Shown: positions 46,657 to 57,739 of the stretch, one piece after another
Layout of the letters: each line of letters begins with the position of its first letter
Position numbering within the stretch: position 1 is the stretch's first letter
Origin: Buxus sempervirens
Taxonomy: Eukaryota > Streptophyta > Magnoliopsida > Buxales > Buxaceae
NCBI GenBank assembly: GCA_947561395.2
Contig: OX387194.1
Location: 21,190,048-21,254,047, forward strand
Direction of reading: 5' to 3'
DNA length: 64,000 bases
Made by a program: the position numbers and the translations under genes
Notes under the pieces: model-generated
Databases searched by the model: none
What the model was told of the DNA's origin: nothing
Seen by the model: the letters and a program-made list of their open reading frames with translations, nothing else

Positions 46657-48030
46657 TTAAGCAGTAGAAAGTAAGGCATGAAGAAGACCATGGGAACCCG
46701 ATGGATACAAGTAGCTGAGATGGGCCGGGTACCGTGGTTTGAAAATTCCAGCTTTAGCTCTAGTAATCATGGGGTGCTGCAATGAGGTGGACGTTCCAAG
46801 GGAGAGATCTGAACCATTAACTTGGAGAGTAGCAACATCATCATGGAGGACTTCACGAGTGTGATCTGAACCATTAACTTGGAGAGTAGCAACATCATCA
46901 TGGAGGACTTCACGAGTGTGATCTGAACCGTTAACTTGGAGAGTAGCAACATCATCATGAAGGTTTTCACGGGCTTGAGCTGCAGTAGAAGGTAGGGATA
47001 CATCTTCATGATGGGCCGAAGTAGCGGGCTGAAAATTCTGCACATGCTTAGATAATTCATTAGAGCAAATAGTGCATGGATTTGAAACCGATTGTGTAGG
47101 AGTGGGAAGATAGGAACTAGATAATGGGCTTGGAATGGAAACGGTCATAGTGGGTTCAAAAAAATTAGAAAAATCCAAGGTAGAGAGAGGTTGGGCGGTG
47201 GTATTGTGGGAAAAGGGAAAAAAAGATTCATCAAAAGTGGCATGCCTAGTGATATAGATACGAGAGGTGGTGGTGTCTAAGCAAAGAAATCCTTTGTGAA
47301 CAGTGCTATAGCCAATGAAAATACAGGCCATGCTACGTGGAGAAAGCTTGTGAGGCATATAATCACGTAAGCAAGGGTAGACACGACAACCAAAGGGATG
47401 AAAATTGGTGTAGTTAGGTGATTTACCATACAGTACCTCAAATGGTGAAATACCTCCAAGAAGAGATTTAGGCAGCCGATTGATGATGTAGGTTGCAGTG
47501 CTGAAAGCGTCAACCGAGTAACGCGTGGGAACATGAGAATGAAAAAGAAGAGCAAGCCCAGTTTCTGTAACATGACGGTGTTTCCTTTCGGCACGTCCAT
47601 TTTGGGAAGGTGTATAGGGACAAGACATTTGATGGTGGATACCAAATGAACGAAGGTGAGATTGAAATCGATGACTGGTAAATTCAGCCCCACCATCACT
47701 TTGGAAAATTTTAATTTTTGTAGAAAGTTGATTTTCCACTAATTGTTGAAATTGAAGAAAAATAGCAAAGAAATCTGATTTCAATTTCATGGGGTAAAGC
47801 CAAGTAAATCGTGAGTGATCATCTATAAAAAGCACATAATAAAGAAAACCCATATTGGATTTAATTGGAGAAGGACCCCAGATATCACAGTGAATAAGAC
47901 CTAAGATAGCAGGAGATCGGTGATTATTGGAAAAAGAAGGCAATCTATGACTTTTAGCAAGTTGACAAGTATGGCATAGAGATGGTTTTGGAAGCAAAGA
48001 GGTAAGATGCAACTGTCCTTTTTTATTCAA
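46657..48030 (-). pseudogene. Copia integrase
   Basis: The open stretch (457 codons) begins just after the HHCC finger's first His pair and keeps CHTCQLAK. The catalytic core has CDIWGPSP, FIDDHSRFTW, FQSDGGAEF and NGRAERKHR, giving Asp, Asp and Glu in place. The C-terminal spacer holds a 57-bp unit repeated three times in frame (DDVATLQVNGSD). It is preceded by an in-frame TGA at 48093-48091 and followed by a TAA. Integrase would insert the DNA copy. Confidence 0.93.
46806..46976. repeat. In-frame 57-bp triplication in copia pol
   Basis: Units start at 46806, 46863 and 46920, each 19 codons, encoding LHDDVATLQVNGSDHTREV-type repeats in the low-constraint linker between integrase and RT. The first two are nearly identical. 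Confidence 0.95.
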
Positions 48031-48090
48031 AAGAGAAATAATTGAATGATTAACATGACCAAGGCGAGAATGCCATAACTCATAAGAGCC

Positions 48091-49380
48091 TCATAAGAAC
48101 TTATTTTTAAGGACAGACAAGAAAGTAGAATGACCACGTTCCAGCACATACAGACCACCATCTCTTCTACCGGTTGCCATCACTCTTCCCGTCAGTTGAT
48201 TCTGAACAGTAAAAGCAGTGTTAGTAAAAGTAACAGAAAGGGGAAAATCAGATGTTAATTTGCTAATGGACAAAAGATTTTTAGAGATATGGGGCACAAC
48301 TAAGACATCTAAAAGTGTAACATTGGAAGATGGAGAAACCGAACCAGTGTGGGTGATGGGAAGAGACGCTCCATTTCCCACAACTACACAATCCTTACCA
48401 TCATATGGTCTAGCCTTGGCAAGTTGAGAGGGGCTAGACGTCATGTGTGCAGATGCACCCGTATCAACATACCAGTCCGATTCAGGTCCTTCAGACATAG
48501 AACAAGAGCCTTGAAAAGTCTCTGCCAAGTGAGCATAATGATCAGAACGTTCATAACGATTCCTGCAGCGATCAGCAGTGTGCCCTTCAGTTTTGCAAAT
48601 TTGACAACGAGGTGTGTAGGTCCGTCGACCACGATCATTGCGACCACCATTTCCACGACGACTGCCATGTTGATTACGAAAGTTCCAACCCCCACGAGAA
48701 CGATTAGAGGAGGTATGTGTGGCAGTGAAAGCAGCAGTAGGGACTGGAGTATTCTCAAGAGATTTCTGAAAGATATCAAAACTCTCAGCCTTGGCAACAA
48801 GATCTCGAAATGGTGGTAGTGGAGTGAGGACCATTTGAGTGGTGGAAAAACTGGAGAACTCTAGTCCTAAACCTCTTAAAAACCAATGAGACTTATCTGT
48901 AGCATCAACTAGACGGCCTATAGCAGAGAGTTGATCACACAACGCCTTGAAGGAGCGAGAGTAATCAGTGATACTTCTGCTACCTCGTTTGATTAATTGC
49001 AGATCGTCTTTAAGCCTAAGCTCTCTTGATTTAGAGCTATGGCTGAAAGATTGCTCTAGAGCGAGCCAAACCTCACGAGAGGTGTTACACCCAACAACCT
49101 CAGCTAACGCTTCTTCTGAGAGAGAAGAAAGAAGAAGGCTGAGAATGCGACGATCTTGCAGCTTCCATTCATGAAACTTCGGGTTGGGATTAGAAGAAGA
49201 TTCGTTAGAGACTGTAGGAGGAGGTGGGATGATTGAGCCATCAACGAAACCAATAAACTCTTGACATTCAAGAAGAGGAAGAAGTTGGCTTTTCCAAAGA
49301 AGAAAGTTAGAGGAAGACAACTTCACTGTGACCATGTGTACCATGGTGTTGAATGACAGCGATGAAGAATCAAAAGCCAT
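48091..49380 (-). pseudogene. Copia Gag and protease
   Basis: The 429-codon frame starts ATGGCTTTTGATTC, 43 bp inside the 5' LTR boundary. The Gag part (residues about 15-230) has LSSSNFLLWKSQLLPLL and a W-x-x-L-E/D-type block. The CCHC knuckle CQICKTEGHTADRC is at about 263-276, and the protease motif WYVDTGASAHMTS at about 306. The GAG-pre-integrase region leads to a TGA (48093-48091), after which the same frame continues as SYELWHSRLGHVN. It was probably CGA, so Gag and Pol were one polyprotein. Confidence 0.93.
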
Positions 49381-49408
49381 AAGGATCGAGTGGGAATCAA
49401 ACCTCTAG

Positions 49409-49422
49409 TGGCTCTGATACCA
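49409..49422 (-). promoter_or_regulatory. Copia primer-binding site
   Basis: TGGTATCAGAGCCA on the minus strand immediately follows the 5' LTR and complements the 3' end of initiator tRNA-Met. Confidence 0.92.
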
Positions 49423-49616
49423 TGACAGTGTTTGAGAAAAACCACCTTAATCAATGGTGGAGACGATTGTGTTTATTATAGAAACAGAGTTTACAAAAAT
49501 AACATGATACCATATCTGTACAGGAATCAAGAATAGAAGGTGAATTACAAATGGTAACTATTACAAAGGGAAACAATATATTGTGTAATCAATGAGGATC
49601 ATGCGAATCCTCAACA
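49423..49616 (-). repeat. Copia 5' LTR
   Basis: 194 bp, adjoining the primer site. It carries the same TG...CA ends as the 3' copy. Confidence 0.93.
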
Positions 49617-49829
49617 GGGTCGACCATCACCAGCTTTTTTGTCTGCCATGAATAAGAAGAAGAGAGGATTTGAATTACGCAAGGAGAGTAAGAAGGTTTG
49701 TAGGTATATAAGAAGGAAAGAATAAAATCAGAATAATTGTTATTGTGTGGTGTGCATATTGTGTATACTTAACACAAAAAGTGTGAATAGAATAATTGTG
49801 ATCACAAAAAGTATGAATAGAATCATTGT

Positions 49830-50048
49830 GATTGTGAATAGAATATTGTGGTGTGCATACTCGGTGGTTTTCTTTGAGATAGTGCGATCCATGTGCCCAG
49901 GTGATTGTGAATAGAATATTGTGGTGTGCATACTCGGTGGTTTTCTTTGAGATAGTGCGATCCATGTGCCCAGGTGATTGTGAATAGAATATTGTGGTGT
50001 GCATACTCGGTGGTTTTCTTTGAGATAGTGCGATCCATGTGCCCAGGT
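49830..50048. repeat. 73-bp tandem repeat, three copies
   Basis: Units start at 49830, 49903 and 49976 and are almost identical ('gattgtgaatagaatattgt' start). Because 73 is not a multiple of 3, all three minus frames are open and encode the same words in rotation. These are not genes. The array ends about 295 bp before the LINE ORF1 start. Confidence 0.95.
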
Positions 50049-50389
50049 GCTTTCCAAGAGCCACATCTAGTGGTGATTCTTTTGCATCTAGTTTTTTCTT
50101 ATATTAGCGTCATTTTCCCATTTACTTACTCCTTGATTTTCTTGGTTTCTAGAGATCACTAATAGTCTTCTACCAGTTTCCTCTCCCAACTCATCACCTT
50201 CATTTTTATTTTATTTTAATAGTTTTGCCTTTTTTCCAAACATCCACTTACTCCGAATGAAACTTATGTCCTAGTTCTATTACGCTTGCCATGATATTCC
50301 AAATTCTTGTGATGGTTCTCATATTACCTTGTCAATCTTCTTATGGTAGATATCATGGAAGGTATTATCGAAAATCTTATGAACCTACT

Positions 50390-53107
50390 TGTCACGCCCT
50401 AAATCCTCACCTCACTACTTACTATGCATGAGTAGGACCGAGCGTAACCTTGCTCGTAAGCGAATCCGAAAATGCATTTATTTCCCAATAAATACTTGAA
50501 AATTTCACTTAATACTTCTTCAATCAGAGTTAAAGCGGAATTTAAACCAATATAACAATTAAAATCAGAATTGAACCAGCCCGAACCATGGCTTATCCAC
50601 ATACATCCAATTACAATTCTTGAACCCCAATGGCTCATAAAATACATCAACATCAAAGATCTTTGCCAAAGCAATAACATTTCAGACAACATGTTCATCA
50701 TTCTAATCACCATCCCGTCACCATATTTCATTATCTCAAGATTGCAGGTTTCCTGTGAAAATATAAGGGGTGAGTCTCAACGAAACCCAGTAAGTGAGGT
50801 TAATACACCCCGTATGAGAATATGCATAATATTCCTTATTTAAGTAATATATGTACACCAAATTGATATTTAATATATTATCATTAAATATGCAGGGTTT
50901 TCCTAAGTTGGGTTCATAACATATTTACATATATATTTTAATATTAACAATATTAAACATAAGGGATCATGAATTCTAACATGAGAACAACAAATTAATC
51001 ATGATAAAAAGAAACAATAAATAAATCTTAATCTAAGTGTTAGAAATACTTACCTGTAATTTTTATGGACATATACCTTACAGAAATATAAATAACAAAA
51101 TAAAAGTAACCGAATGTTAAGAAATATTAACCACCAAGTATCATCCTCACATCCCAGTAGACATCTAGGTCACGCTGGGTACTGAATTAGCATTATGTCT
51201 GCTAACAGTACAATCGTCTCAATATCCTCTTCCAGTGGGCGTCCCTCACTGGGTACTGAACTAGTATAGACTAGCAGTAAACACACTCCCGATAGAATGT
51301 CCCTGATAGACTACTTAACTAGTGTGTGGCCTCACAACTAGAAGTACCATCATATATGTGTCTACCAGTCTTCATATTGGGTACTGGACTAGTGAACCCT
51401 TGCCACTAGCAGTACAATCGCATCACAATCATCCCAGTGGTTAATCACACACCGGGTACTGAACTAGCGTGGCTAGCAGTACAATTTAATCATCATCCCA
51501 GACATCTCAAAATGCTGGGTACTGAACTAGCAACTTGTGCCAACAGTACAAAAATTATATCTCCCAACAATACTTGGTGTTGGGTACTAGGCTAGTATCA
51601 AGATACTAGTAGTACTAATATCCATATAATCATGTCTCATTAACAACTACCAACTCAACATGCCATGCTTTGATTTAATTTCAACAATTATTAAACATTC
51701 CACCAATTCATATAATTTCAAATATATAAACAACAATAGGGTGTATGATTATGTTATGGTACAAGAAACAACCCTATCTCTTTCTCCCTCTTCCACCTTA
51801 ACTAAAAGACAAAATAGCCAACCCCATCTCTTTATCTCTCTTCCACCTTACCTAAAACAAAATAGCCAACCCATTTACTCATTTAATTCTCTTTCTCATT
51901 TTCCCTCTCTACGTTCTCTCTCTTCAATCTCACCTAAACAATAAATAAAAATTGACAACCCAATTCTCTCTTTCTTTATTTAAATTCCTTTTTATACAAA
52001 AGCAAGTCAAAGAATTCATTGCCTAGTCTTTATAGGGGTTGTAGACTTATAAAGTATGCTAAGCCTATTCACCACTCTCTCTTTTATTCTCCACTCTCTC
52101 TTTTATTCTCTTATAGCACCCGTACCAAAAATCCATCTTATTTATTATACTTGTACCACCAATGCATAAAGAAGGATGATGCCATCCTACTTTTCTTTTG
52201 TTGAGAGTACCTTACCATTGTACATTTCTTTAACATACCTAAACCTTTAACCCTCATGCATGGAAATTGCACAATGTACCCACACAAATTTGAAATCAAT
52301 ATAAAAATTGTGCAAAAGTGATCAAGTCCAATCAAACCAATACAAATCTGCATATAACCAACAAAGTGAAAAGAGGTATACGTCAACCCCATTCAAACCA
52401 ATAAAACAATTCGCATATAACCACTACCAATTTTTAAAACATAAATCTGCATATCCCTAAAATTCGAATATCTAAAAAATTTAGAAATCATCAATACATA
52501 CATATTCACATAACAACAAAACATTTCCCCATGGTGTTTTTAAATGATAAAAAGGTAATGAATATGAACACTAGTTTCACCAAAAATTATCATGATTTTC
52601 ATTCCATAAAAATTGTGTGGTTCTCCGTCATTATACCCATGGAAAACAAAACAAACCAGATTTAAAGGAAATATGCACATAATCATATAAGTTGGATTAA
52701 CCCCACTTACTTGTATGAAACCTTTGGATTACATGCATCCTCTCTTTTTGTCATTTCCATCATTCTTTTAATCCCAAGAACAAAATAAAACATGAGAGGA
52801 AGAGAGATGTGAGTGAAATGGAGGTAAGCATATGAGGAAGAGATGTGAGAGGAAGAGAGAGTGAGTGAAATGGAGAGGAATAGAGGGCTAAACGTGAGAG
52901 AGAGTGGATGTGGCGGCTAAGAGAAAAGAAAAGTGAAAGAGGATGTGATGTGTTGTCATAGGTTAGGGTTTTAAATGGTTTGATTGGGTGTGTGTGTAGG
53001 TAGGGAGTTATGTGTTTAGCACCAAGCAAAAGCAAAGATGAAAGACTTTGACCGGTCAAATGTTGACCTTGGTCAAAATTCAAAAAAGGAAAATTTAGGT
53101 CCTTACA
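50390..53107 (-). mobile_element. Solo LTR J (2718 bp), TSD CTACT
   Basis: It runs TGTCACGCCCTAAATCC ... TAGGTCCTTACA, with exact CTACT at 50385-50389 and 53108-53112. A TATA-like box on the minus strand near 52030-52040 suggests minus orientation. It contains a degenerate tandem array (51130-51620) and no coding region. It interrupts the LINE ORF1. Confidence 0.85.
51130..51620. repeat. Degenerate tandem array in LTR J
   Basis: Seven to eight units of roughly 60-70 bp contain 'ctgggtactgaactag' followed by 'ctagcagtacaat'. The unit is itself partly palindromic (ctag...ctag). Confidence 0.8.
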
Positions 53108-53983
53108 CTACTAATTCTGTCGCATCCTACTACTGTTTTCACTTTGACTCAACAAGAAAGAGACAGGTTGTAGGAAAAATGGCGTTTTCTGGTTATTCTC
53201 AAAGTTTTTTCTCGGAAGATCTCTGTACGGACAATAAGGAATTTTATGGCTTGTGCGTGGAGAGGAGTTTCCATTCCAACGTATTCACAAATTTCGCCAA
53301 ACACGTTCCTTATTTCATTTACAAAAAAAAAAAGAAGATATGGAGTTGATACTTCAAGGACAGCCATGGTTCATCAACAATGGTATTTGTGCTTTGGAGC
53401 ACATTTCAATTGAACATGAAGCTTACAACGCCGAACCTTCGGTACTGACAATATGGATGCAACTCCACCGCCTTCCAAGATACTTTTATGATCAATCTAT
53501 TTAGTCGTATGGGTTTGGATTTGGTAAGGTCTTGGAGGTAGAACTCCCAATGGAAGGTACGGAATGCTCTGTTCCATGTTTAAAAATTCAACTTCTAATT
53601 AAACTACCAATTCCATCTGGTATTTATGTAGAATCTTGCAAAGGAGATAAGTTTTGGGTTGAGTTCATTTTTTAAGGATTGCCTGAATTTTGTTTTTCCT
53701 GCGAACTAATTGGTCATAACTTGAATGTATGTTCAAAGCCATTTAGACCAGAGCATCCAAAACTCTTGCCCGATTCTTCTCCAACGAAGTATTCCGATAA
53801 GATCCGAACAGGTACCTTGAGAAGAAAACCCCAGCTCCAAAACAATCGAAGGCTCAGTGAGTTGATAGGAAGCTCAGGTGGTTAGACTTCCTCAAGCAGC
53901 TTGCCTGACATGACTCCTTGTGTGTGTCCTTCTACTGCCCCGAACCCTCCGGGTTTGGTGATTTCTGATGTCAGACCATAGAT

Positions 53984-54898
53984 TTGGGCCTGCATTCTAA
54001 TATTGGGACAAATTCTAAGGCAAATGGTCCCAATTTTTCTGGATTCTCTAAATGGACTTTTTCCACTCAGCCCATGATCACAGAAACTTTTCTATTCTCT
54101 GCTGAATTTGATCAACGAAAGGTAGCGCAACAATCGTCTTACAATTTACTGCAATCTAACTTCTTCTCTAGTTCACCTCAGGCATCAAAATGTCAAGAAG
54201 AAGTACAACTTACAGCTAGCCCACACTTAGTAATTACAAGTATACCAAAAAAGGCGGAAGGAAGGCAGAGATCCACCATTTCTATTGGCTATGATCACTA
54301 TTTTTGTCTTGATGCTTCCAATCACAGTGAAGGCTTCATATTATTTTGGCAAAAGGAATTGCAGGTTAATCTTGTATCACATGACACTTGGATGATAACA
54401 GTGGCAATTCAAACTTTTGACAGCAATCAATGGATGATAAAATTTCTACATGCTGATTCCTGATTAACCCGTCCACAAAGACAATGGCATCAAATCTCTT
54501 CCATGACTGATCATATTTCAAATCCCTGGCTTCTATTGGGAGACTTCAACACAGTTTCTTCCAAGGATGAGAAATGCGGTGGTGCACCTCTCAATGTAAG
54601 ACAAGTTTCTTACTTAATTCAAATGTTAAATGATTGTTCTCTAATGGAAATCCAAATGAAAGGGCCTAAATTTACATGGACCAATGGTCAATCAGGTCTA
54701 GGTCGTATATCTGAAAAATTAGATAGAGCCTTTGGAAATATAGCATGGTTTGAAACTTTTCCTCATTCTATTTCTTTCTCTCAAGCTATAGTGGCTTCAG
54801 ATCATTGCCCTATCCTCGTGGAGCTACATCCTAGTCGCAATAGATACTCTAAGCCTTTCCGATTTGAATCATTTTGGATCCAGGAAGAGTCATGTTGA
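53984..54898 (+). pseudogene. LINE ORF2 endonuclease domain
   Basis: Two in-phase open stretches (to 54463 and from 54503) carry the apurinic-like endonuclease. The N-terminal third is missing or scrambled. GFILFWQKELQVNL, WLLLGDFNTVSSKDEK (catalytic GDFN, about 54528), FTWTNGQSG, ERLDR-type SEKLDRAF and IVASDHCPILVEL (catalytic SDH, about 54798) are clear. The endonuclease would nick the target for primed reverse transcription. Stops at 54461 and 54896 interrupt it. Confidence 0.85.
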
Positions 54899-55985
54899 CT
54901 CCTTATACAATCTTCTTGGGGTAGTTCTTCGGAGGAATCAAACCATCTGGGTATCAATTCTAAATTTCAAAAGCTATCTATGGCCCTCAAGAAATGGAAT
55001 CGGGAGAGGGTAATATACACTCCAAAAAAGACTACCTTAGAAATCAGATTCAAGATATTTAGGTAGCCATTAGTCTAAACCCTTCTAGTGAGCTTATTGC
55101 AAAAGAAAAAACATTACAAGTTGAATATGGAAAAATTCTTAGACAACAAGAAGCGTTTTGGGCTCAAAAATCTAGAGTTACATGACTTAAGGAGAGGGAT
55201 GCTCATACTAAATATTTTCATTTAACCACTATGATGAGAAGAAAGAAAAATTACATTCACACCTTAAAAATGAACATAATGAGGAAATTACTGATTCAGC
55301 CCAGCTGACTGATTTGGTGGTTAATCATTTCTCACATTTGTATGCTAAACATGTTTCCTTGTCTTCAATAGATATTCCGGGTCTAATTCAAAAGCAAGTG
55401 ACTAGAGAAGAGAATGACAATTTAACCAAAATTCCTAGTGATGAGGAAATTCGACAAGTCATTCCAACTCTGGCCCCTTGAAATGTTCAGGCCTAGATGG
55501 ATTCCAGGGACTGTTTTTTAGAGAATATTGGGAGATAGTAAGAGATGATGTTGTGCATACAGTTCAAAACTTTTCACTTTGGTTATCTGGACCCTGTTTT
55601 GAATCACACTTTCATCTCATTAATTCCTAAAAGGCCTCAACCTAGAAGAATTCAAGACTTCAGACCTATAAGTTTATGCAATTTTTTGCATAAAATTATT
55701 TCAAAGATCTTAGTAATTCGATTGAGGCCTTTAATGGAAAAACTAATCTCTCCCAATCAATCAGCATTCGTCCCACATAGGTCTATTAAGGATAATATCC
55801 TTTTGTTGCATGAGGTTTCTCATATATTTAGAAAACAGGAGAAGAAAAAAGGCTTGAGAGGCTTATATGCTTTAAAATTGGACATCTCTAAGGCCTATGA
55901 CAGCCTTAGTTGGGATTTCTTAAGAAAGTGCTTGCTTGCCCATGGATTTGGAAACAATCAGGTGCATCTACTTAATTTAATAAGA
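54899..55985 (+). pseudogene. LINE ORF2 linker and 5' half of reverse transcriptase
   Basis: After a frame-broken linker, RT motifs appear in one frame: HTFISLIPKRPQPRRIQDFRPISL, ISPNQSAFVPHRSIKDNILL and ALKLDISKAYDSLSWDFL (55590-55925). Similarity stops near 55985, before the catalytic Tyr-Ala-Asp-Asp box. The 3' half, including the poly(A) end, is absent. LINEs usually lose the 5' end, so this loss is secondary. Confidence 0.85.
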
Positions 55986-56049
55986 AAGGTAGAAGGAGAT
56001 ACTTACTTATATATATATAATATTTATAATAATTTTAAAAATCAGAAAA

Positions 56050-56658
56050 TTAAATAGAAGAATACCTCTTTAGAATGAAGCTTGAACTTTGCAGTTAAAG
56101 CCTTCAACCTCTAAAGTCCACTTTGCACCTTTGATACTTAAGCAATTTAAAAAAATTAACTATTGCTTGATAGCTACAAAGATGAAGAGAGATTGTAGAA
56201 GAAGTGTTTGGAGTGATACGGGTTAGCTCTATTTATAGAAAACCAAAAGTGGCTTTACCACCTCTACCCTCAAATATGACTGTTATTTGATAGTTGAAAG
56301 GGTGGAAATGGTCATTTACAGTCAATTACAAGCATACCCCCTAATATGGCTATTATATGACTATTTGGGGTAAAATTGTAAAAAGAAGTGGTAAAACCCA
56401 CTTTTGGAGGGTAAAAAACGGCTAGCTGTTTTTTGTGCTTAGTAGGCTGGCCGTGCCTGCCATTGGGCCAGCACGCGGCACGACCAAGCACGCCCGCTTG
56501 ATGTGGGCCATGCCACCTTGCTTGGCGAGCCGTGCCTTAATGGGCCATGCGCCCCTGTGCCGTGCTGGCCCACTAGCAAGCCGAGCCAGGCACGGGCACG
56601 CTTAAAGCATGCTGGGTCGTGCCGTGCCCGTGCCGGCCCGGCCCGAAAAGCAACCCTA
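56050..56658 (-). mobile_element. hAT-like end with a minus-strand promoter
   Basis: On the minus strand it starts with TAGGGTTGCTTTTCGGGCC near 56658. Dense subterminal repeats of GGCACG/GGCCCG words follow (56440-56650), and further in is a TATA box CTATAAATAG (about 56230-56240) facing left. TAGGGTTGC ends with GC-rich CGTGCC subterminal repeats are typical of plant hAT transposons. No transposase or other end is present. The left limit against the LINE is uncertain. Confidence 0.55.
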
Positions 56659-56659
56659 G

Positions 56660-57731
56660 TTCTAACAAAATGGATGCACCCAAAAAATTATGGTTTTGCC
56701 TATTTTCCATATTTTCTTCATTCTATAGTAATTTTCTTTCAGCATCTTTCTTCCCTCTTTGGCATTTTCTTCATTTTTTATGCTACTAGTGGGTAAATAA
56801 AGTCAAAACGATATATACATTATATATCTTACAATATACCAATTACAGGAACATCCATAATAGTGATGAGATTAATTGATTTTATAGATATAACGAATGC
56901 ACTCTATCTTACAAGAAAAAAGAAAATATATGCGTTTTAGATCCCATAAAAAGTGAAATATGTTTGAATGTAGAATACAATATGAATGTACCACATAACT
57001 GCAAATCTAATCTTATATACATATATCAATGCGATAAATAGAATGCTCTTGAAGCAAACAAAAACTAAAAAAGAATTACACAACTTAAAATGAATATTTT
57101 TATTGTAGTTGGATTCCAACCATCTGTATTCATTCCTACCTTGAAGCTTGTGGTTGATAGTTACTCTGCTGAATATAAAAATAACTCCAAATCATAGCAG
57201 ATACCATAACTATTTGCACATCAAAGTTAGTCATTAGTCAGTGTTAAAAAAAGTCAACTTTTTTCACAACGAAACAGATTTTCTTTCATGGTTCTACAAA
57301 TAAAAGAGACCATATTAAAAGGAATAAAAAAACAAACAAACTTTTTTTAAAACAAAACAAGTTTTCTGAATACAAAAAGCTAAAAACAGATTTTTTTTTT
57401 TTTTTTTGAAATAATACCAATTTCCCTTCAGATTTTGTTGTTTCTAACATTTATCCATCAAATTTATAAATAAAGTCTTTAATCAAGTATCTTTATTTCA
57501 TTAATCAGGACTGTTTTACCTTTAATTATGAAGTTAATTGTTAAGAAAAATAAATATGTTTTCATCTTATATAAGGCAACTTTAGAACTTAAATTAATTG
57601 TAAAAGGAAAATGACAACTCAACATATATAAAGGCAAATCAAAGAAACTTAAAAAAAAAAAATTTTTTCTTTGTTAAGCCACTCTCCTTGCAAGGGTATA
57701 AGAGACCAATATTAAGGAAATTCAACATATA
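56660..57731. other. AT-rich intergenic sequence, no gene seen
   Basis: No recognisable coding sequence. T and A runs are at about 57391-57407 and 57650-57666. Confidence 0.6.
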
Positions 57732-57739
57732 TCAAATTT

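Larger units (their letters stand above)
44902..49616 (-). mobile_element. Ty1/copia retrotransposon, near-intact, TSD GGGTC
   Basis: This 4715-bp element has 194-bp LTRs (44902-45095 and 49423-49616), TG...CA ends, and the exact duplication GGGTC at 44897-44901 and 49617-49621. The primer site TGGTATCAGAGCCA adjoins the 5' LTR (49422-49409), and a G-rich purine tract adjoins the 3' LTR. Gag, protease, integrase, RT and RNase H lie in one frame broken by only three stop codons. The LTRs differ at 3 of 194 positions, so the insertion is recent. Size and Gag start fit the Ale/Retrofit lineage. Confidence 0.95.
44732..49649 (-). pseudogene. 65-codon ORF interrupted by the copia element
   Basis: On the minus strand, an ATG at 49649-49647 opens 11 codons (MADKKAGDGRP) up to the copia target site. 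Skipping the element and one target copy, the frame continues at 44896 for 54 codons to a TAG at 44734-44732. It includes YACYACGEQPSYFEMES and a second Cys/His-containing stretch. A TATA-like 'cttatatacc' lies about 55-65 bp upstream (49702-49711) with a pyrimidine-rich leader. Frame preservation across the junction suggests a real reading frame, possibly a first exon. The protein is not recognised. Confidence 0.45.
50343..53885 (+). pseudogene. LINE ORF1, split by solo LTR J
   Basis: The ORF opens near 50343 or 50355 (MEGIIENLMNLL) and runs into J's target CTACT. It resumes at 53108, with a frame change near 53160. The DUF4283-like region follows (VGKMAFSGYSQSFF, ILQGQPWFINNG, WMQLHRLPRYF, about 53170-53500) with a stop at 53503. 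The CCHC knuckle FCFSCELIGHNLNVC is at about 53690-53735. ORF1 would bind the LINE RNA. Stops and the insertion make it inactive. Confidence 0.8.

Noticed and set aside
49675-50066. Three overlapping minus-strand ORFs encoding the same words in rotation
   Set aside because: They arise from a 73-bp tandem unit without stops in any frame. This is not evidence of a repeat protein gene.
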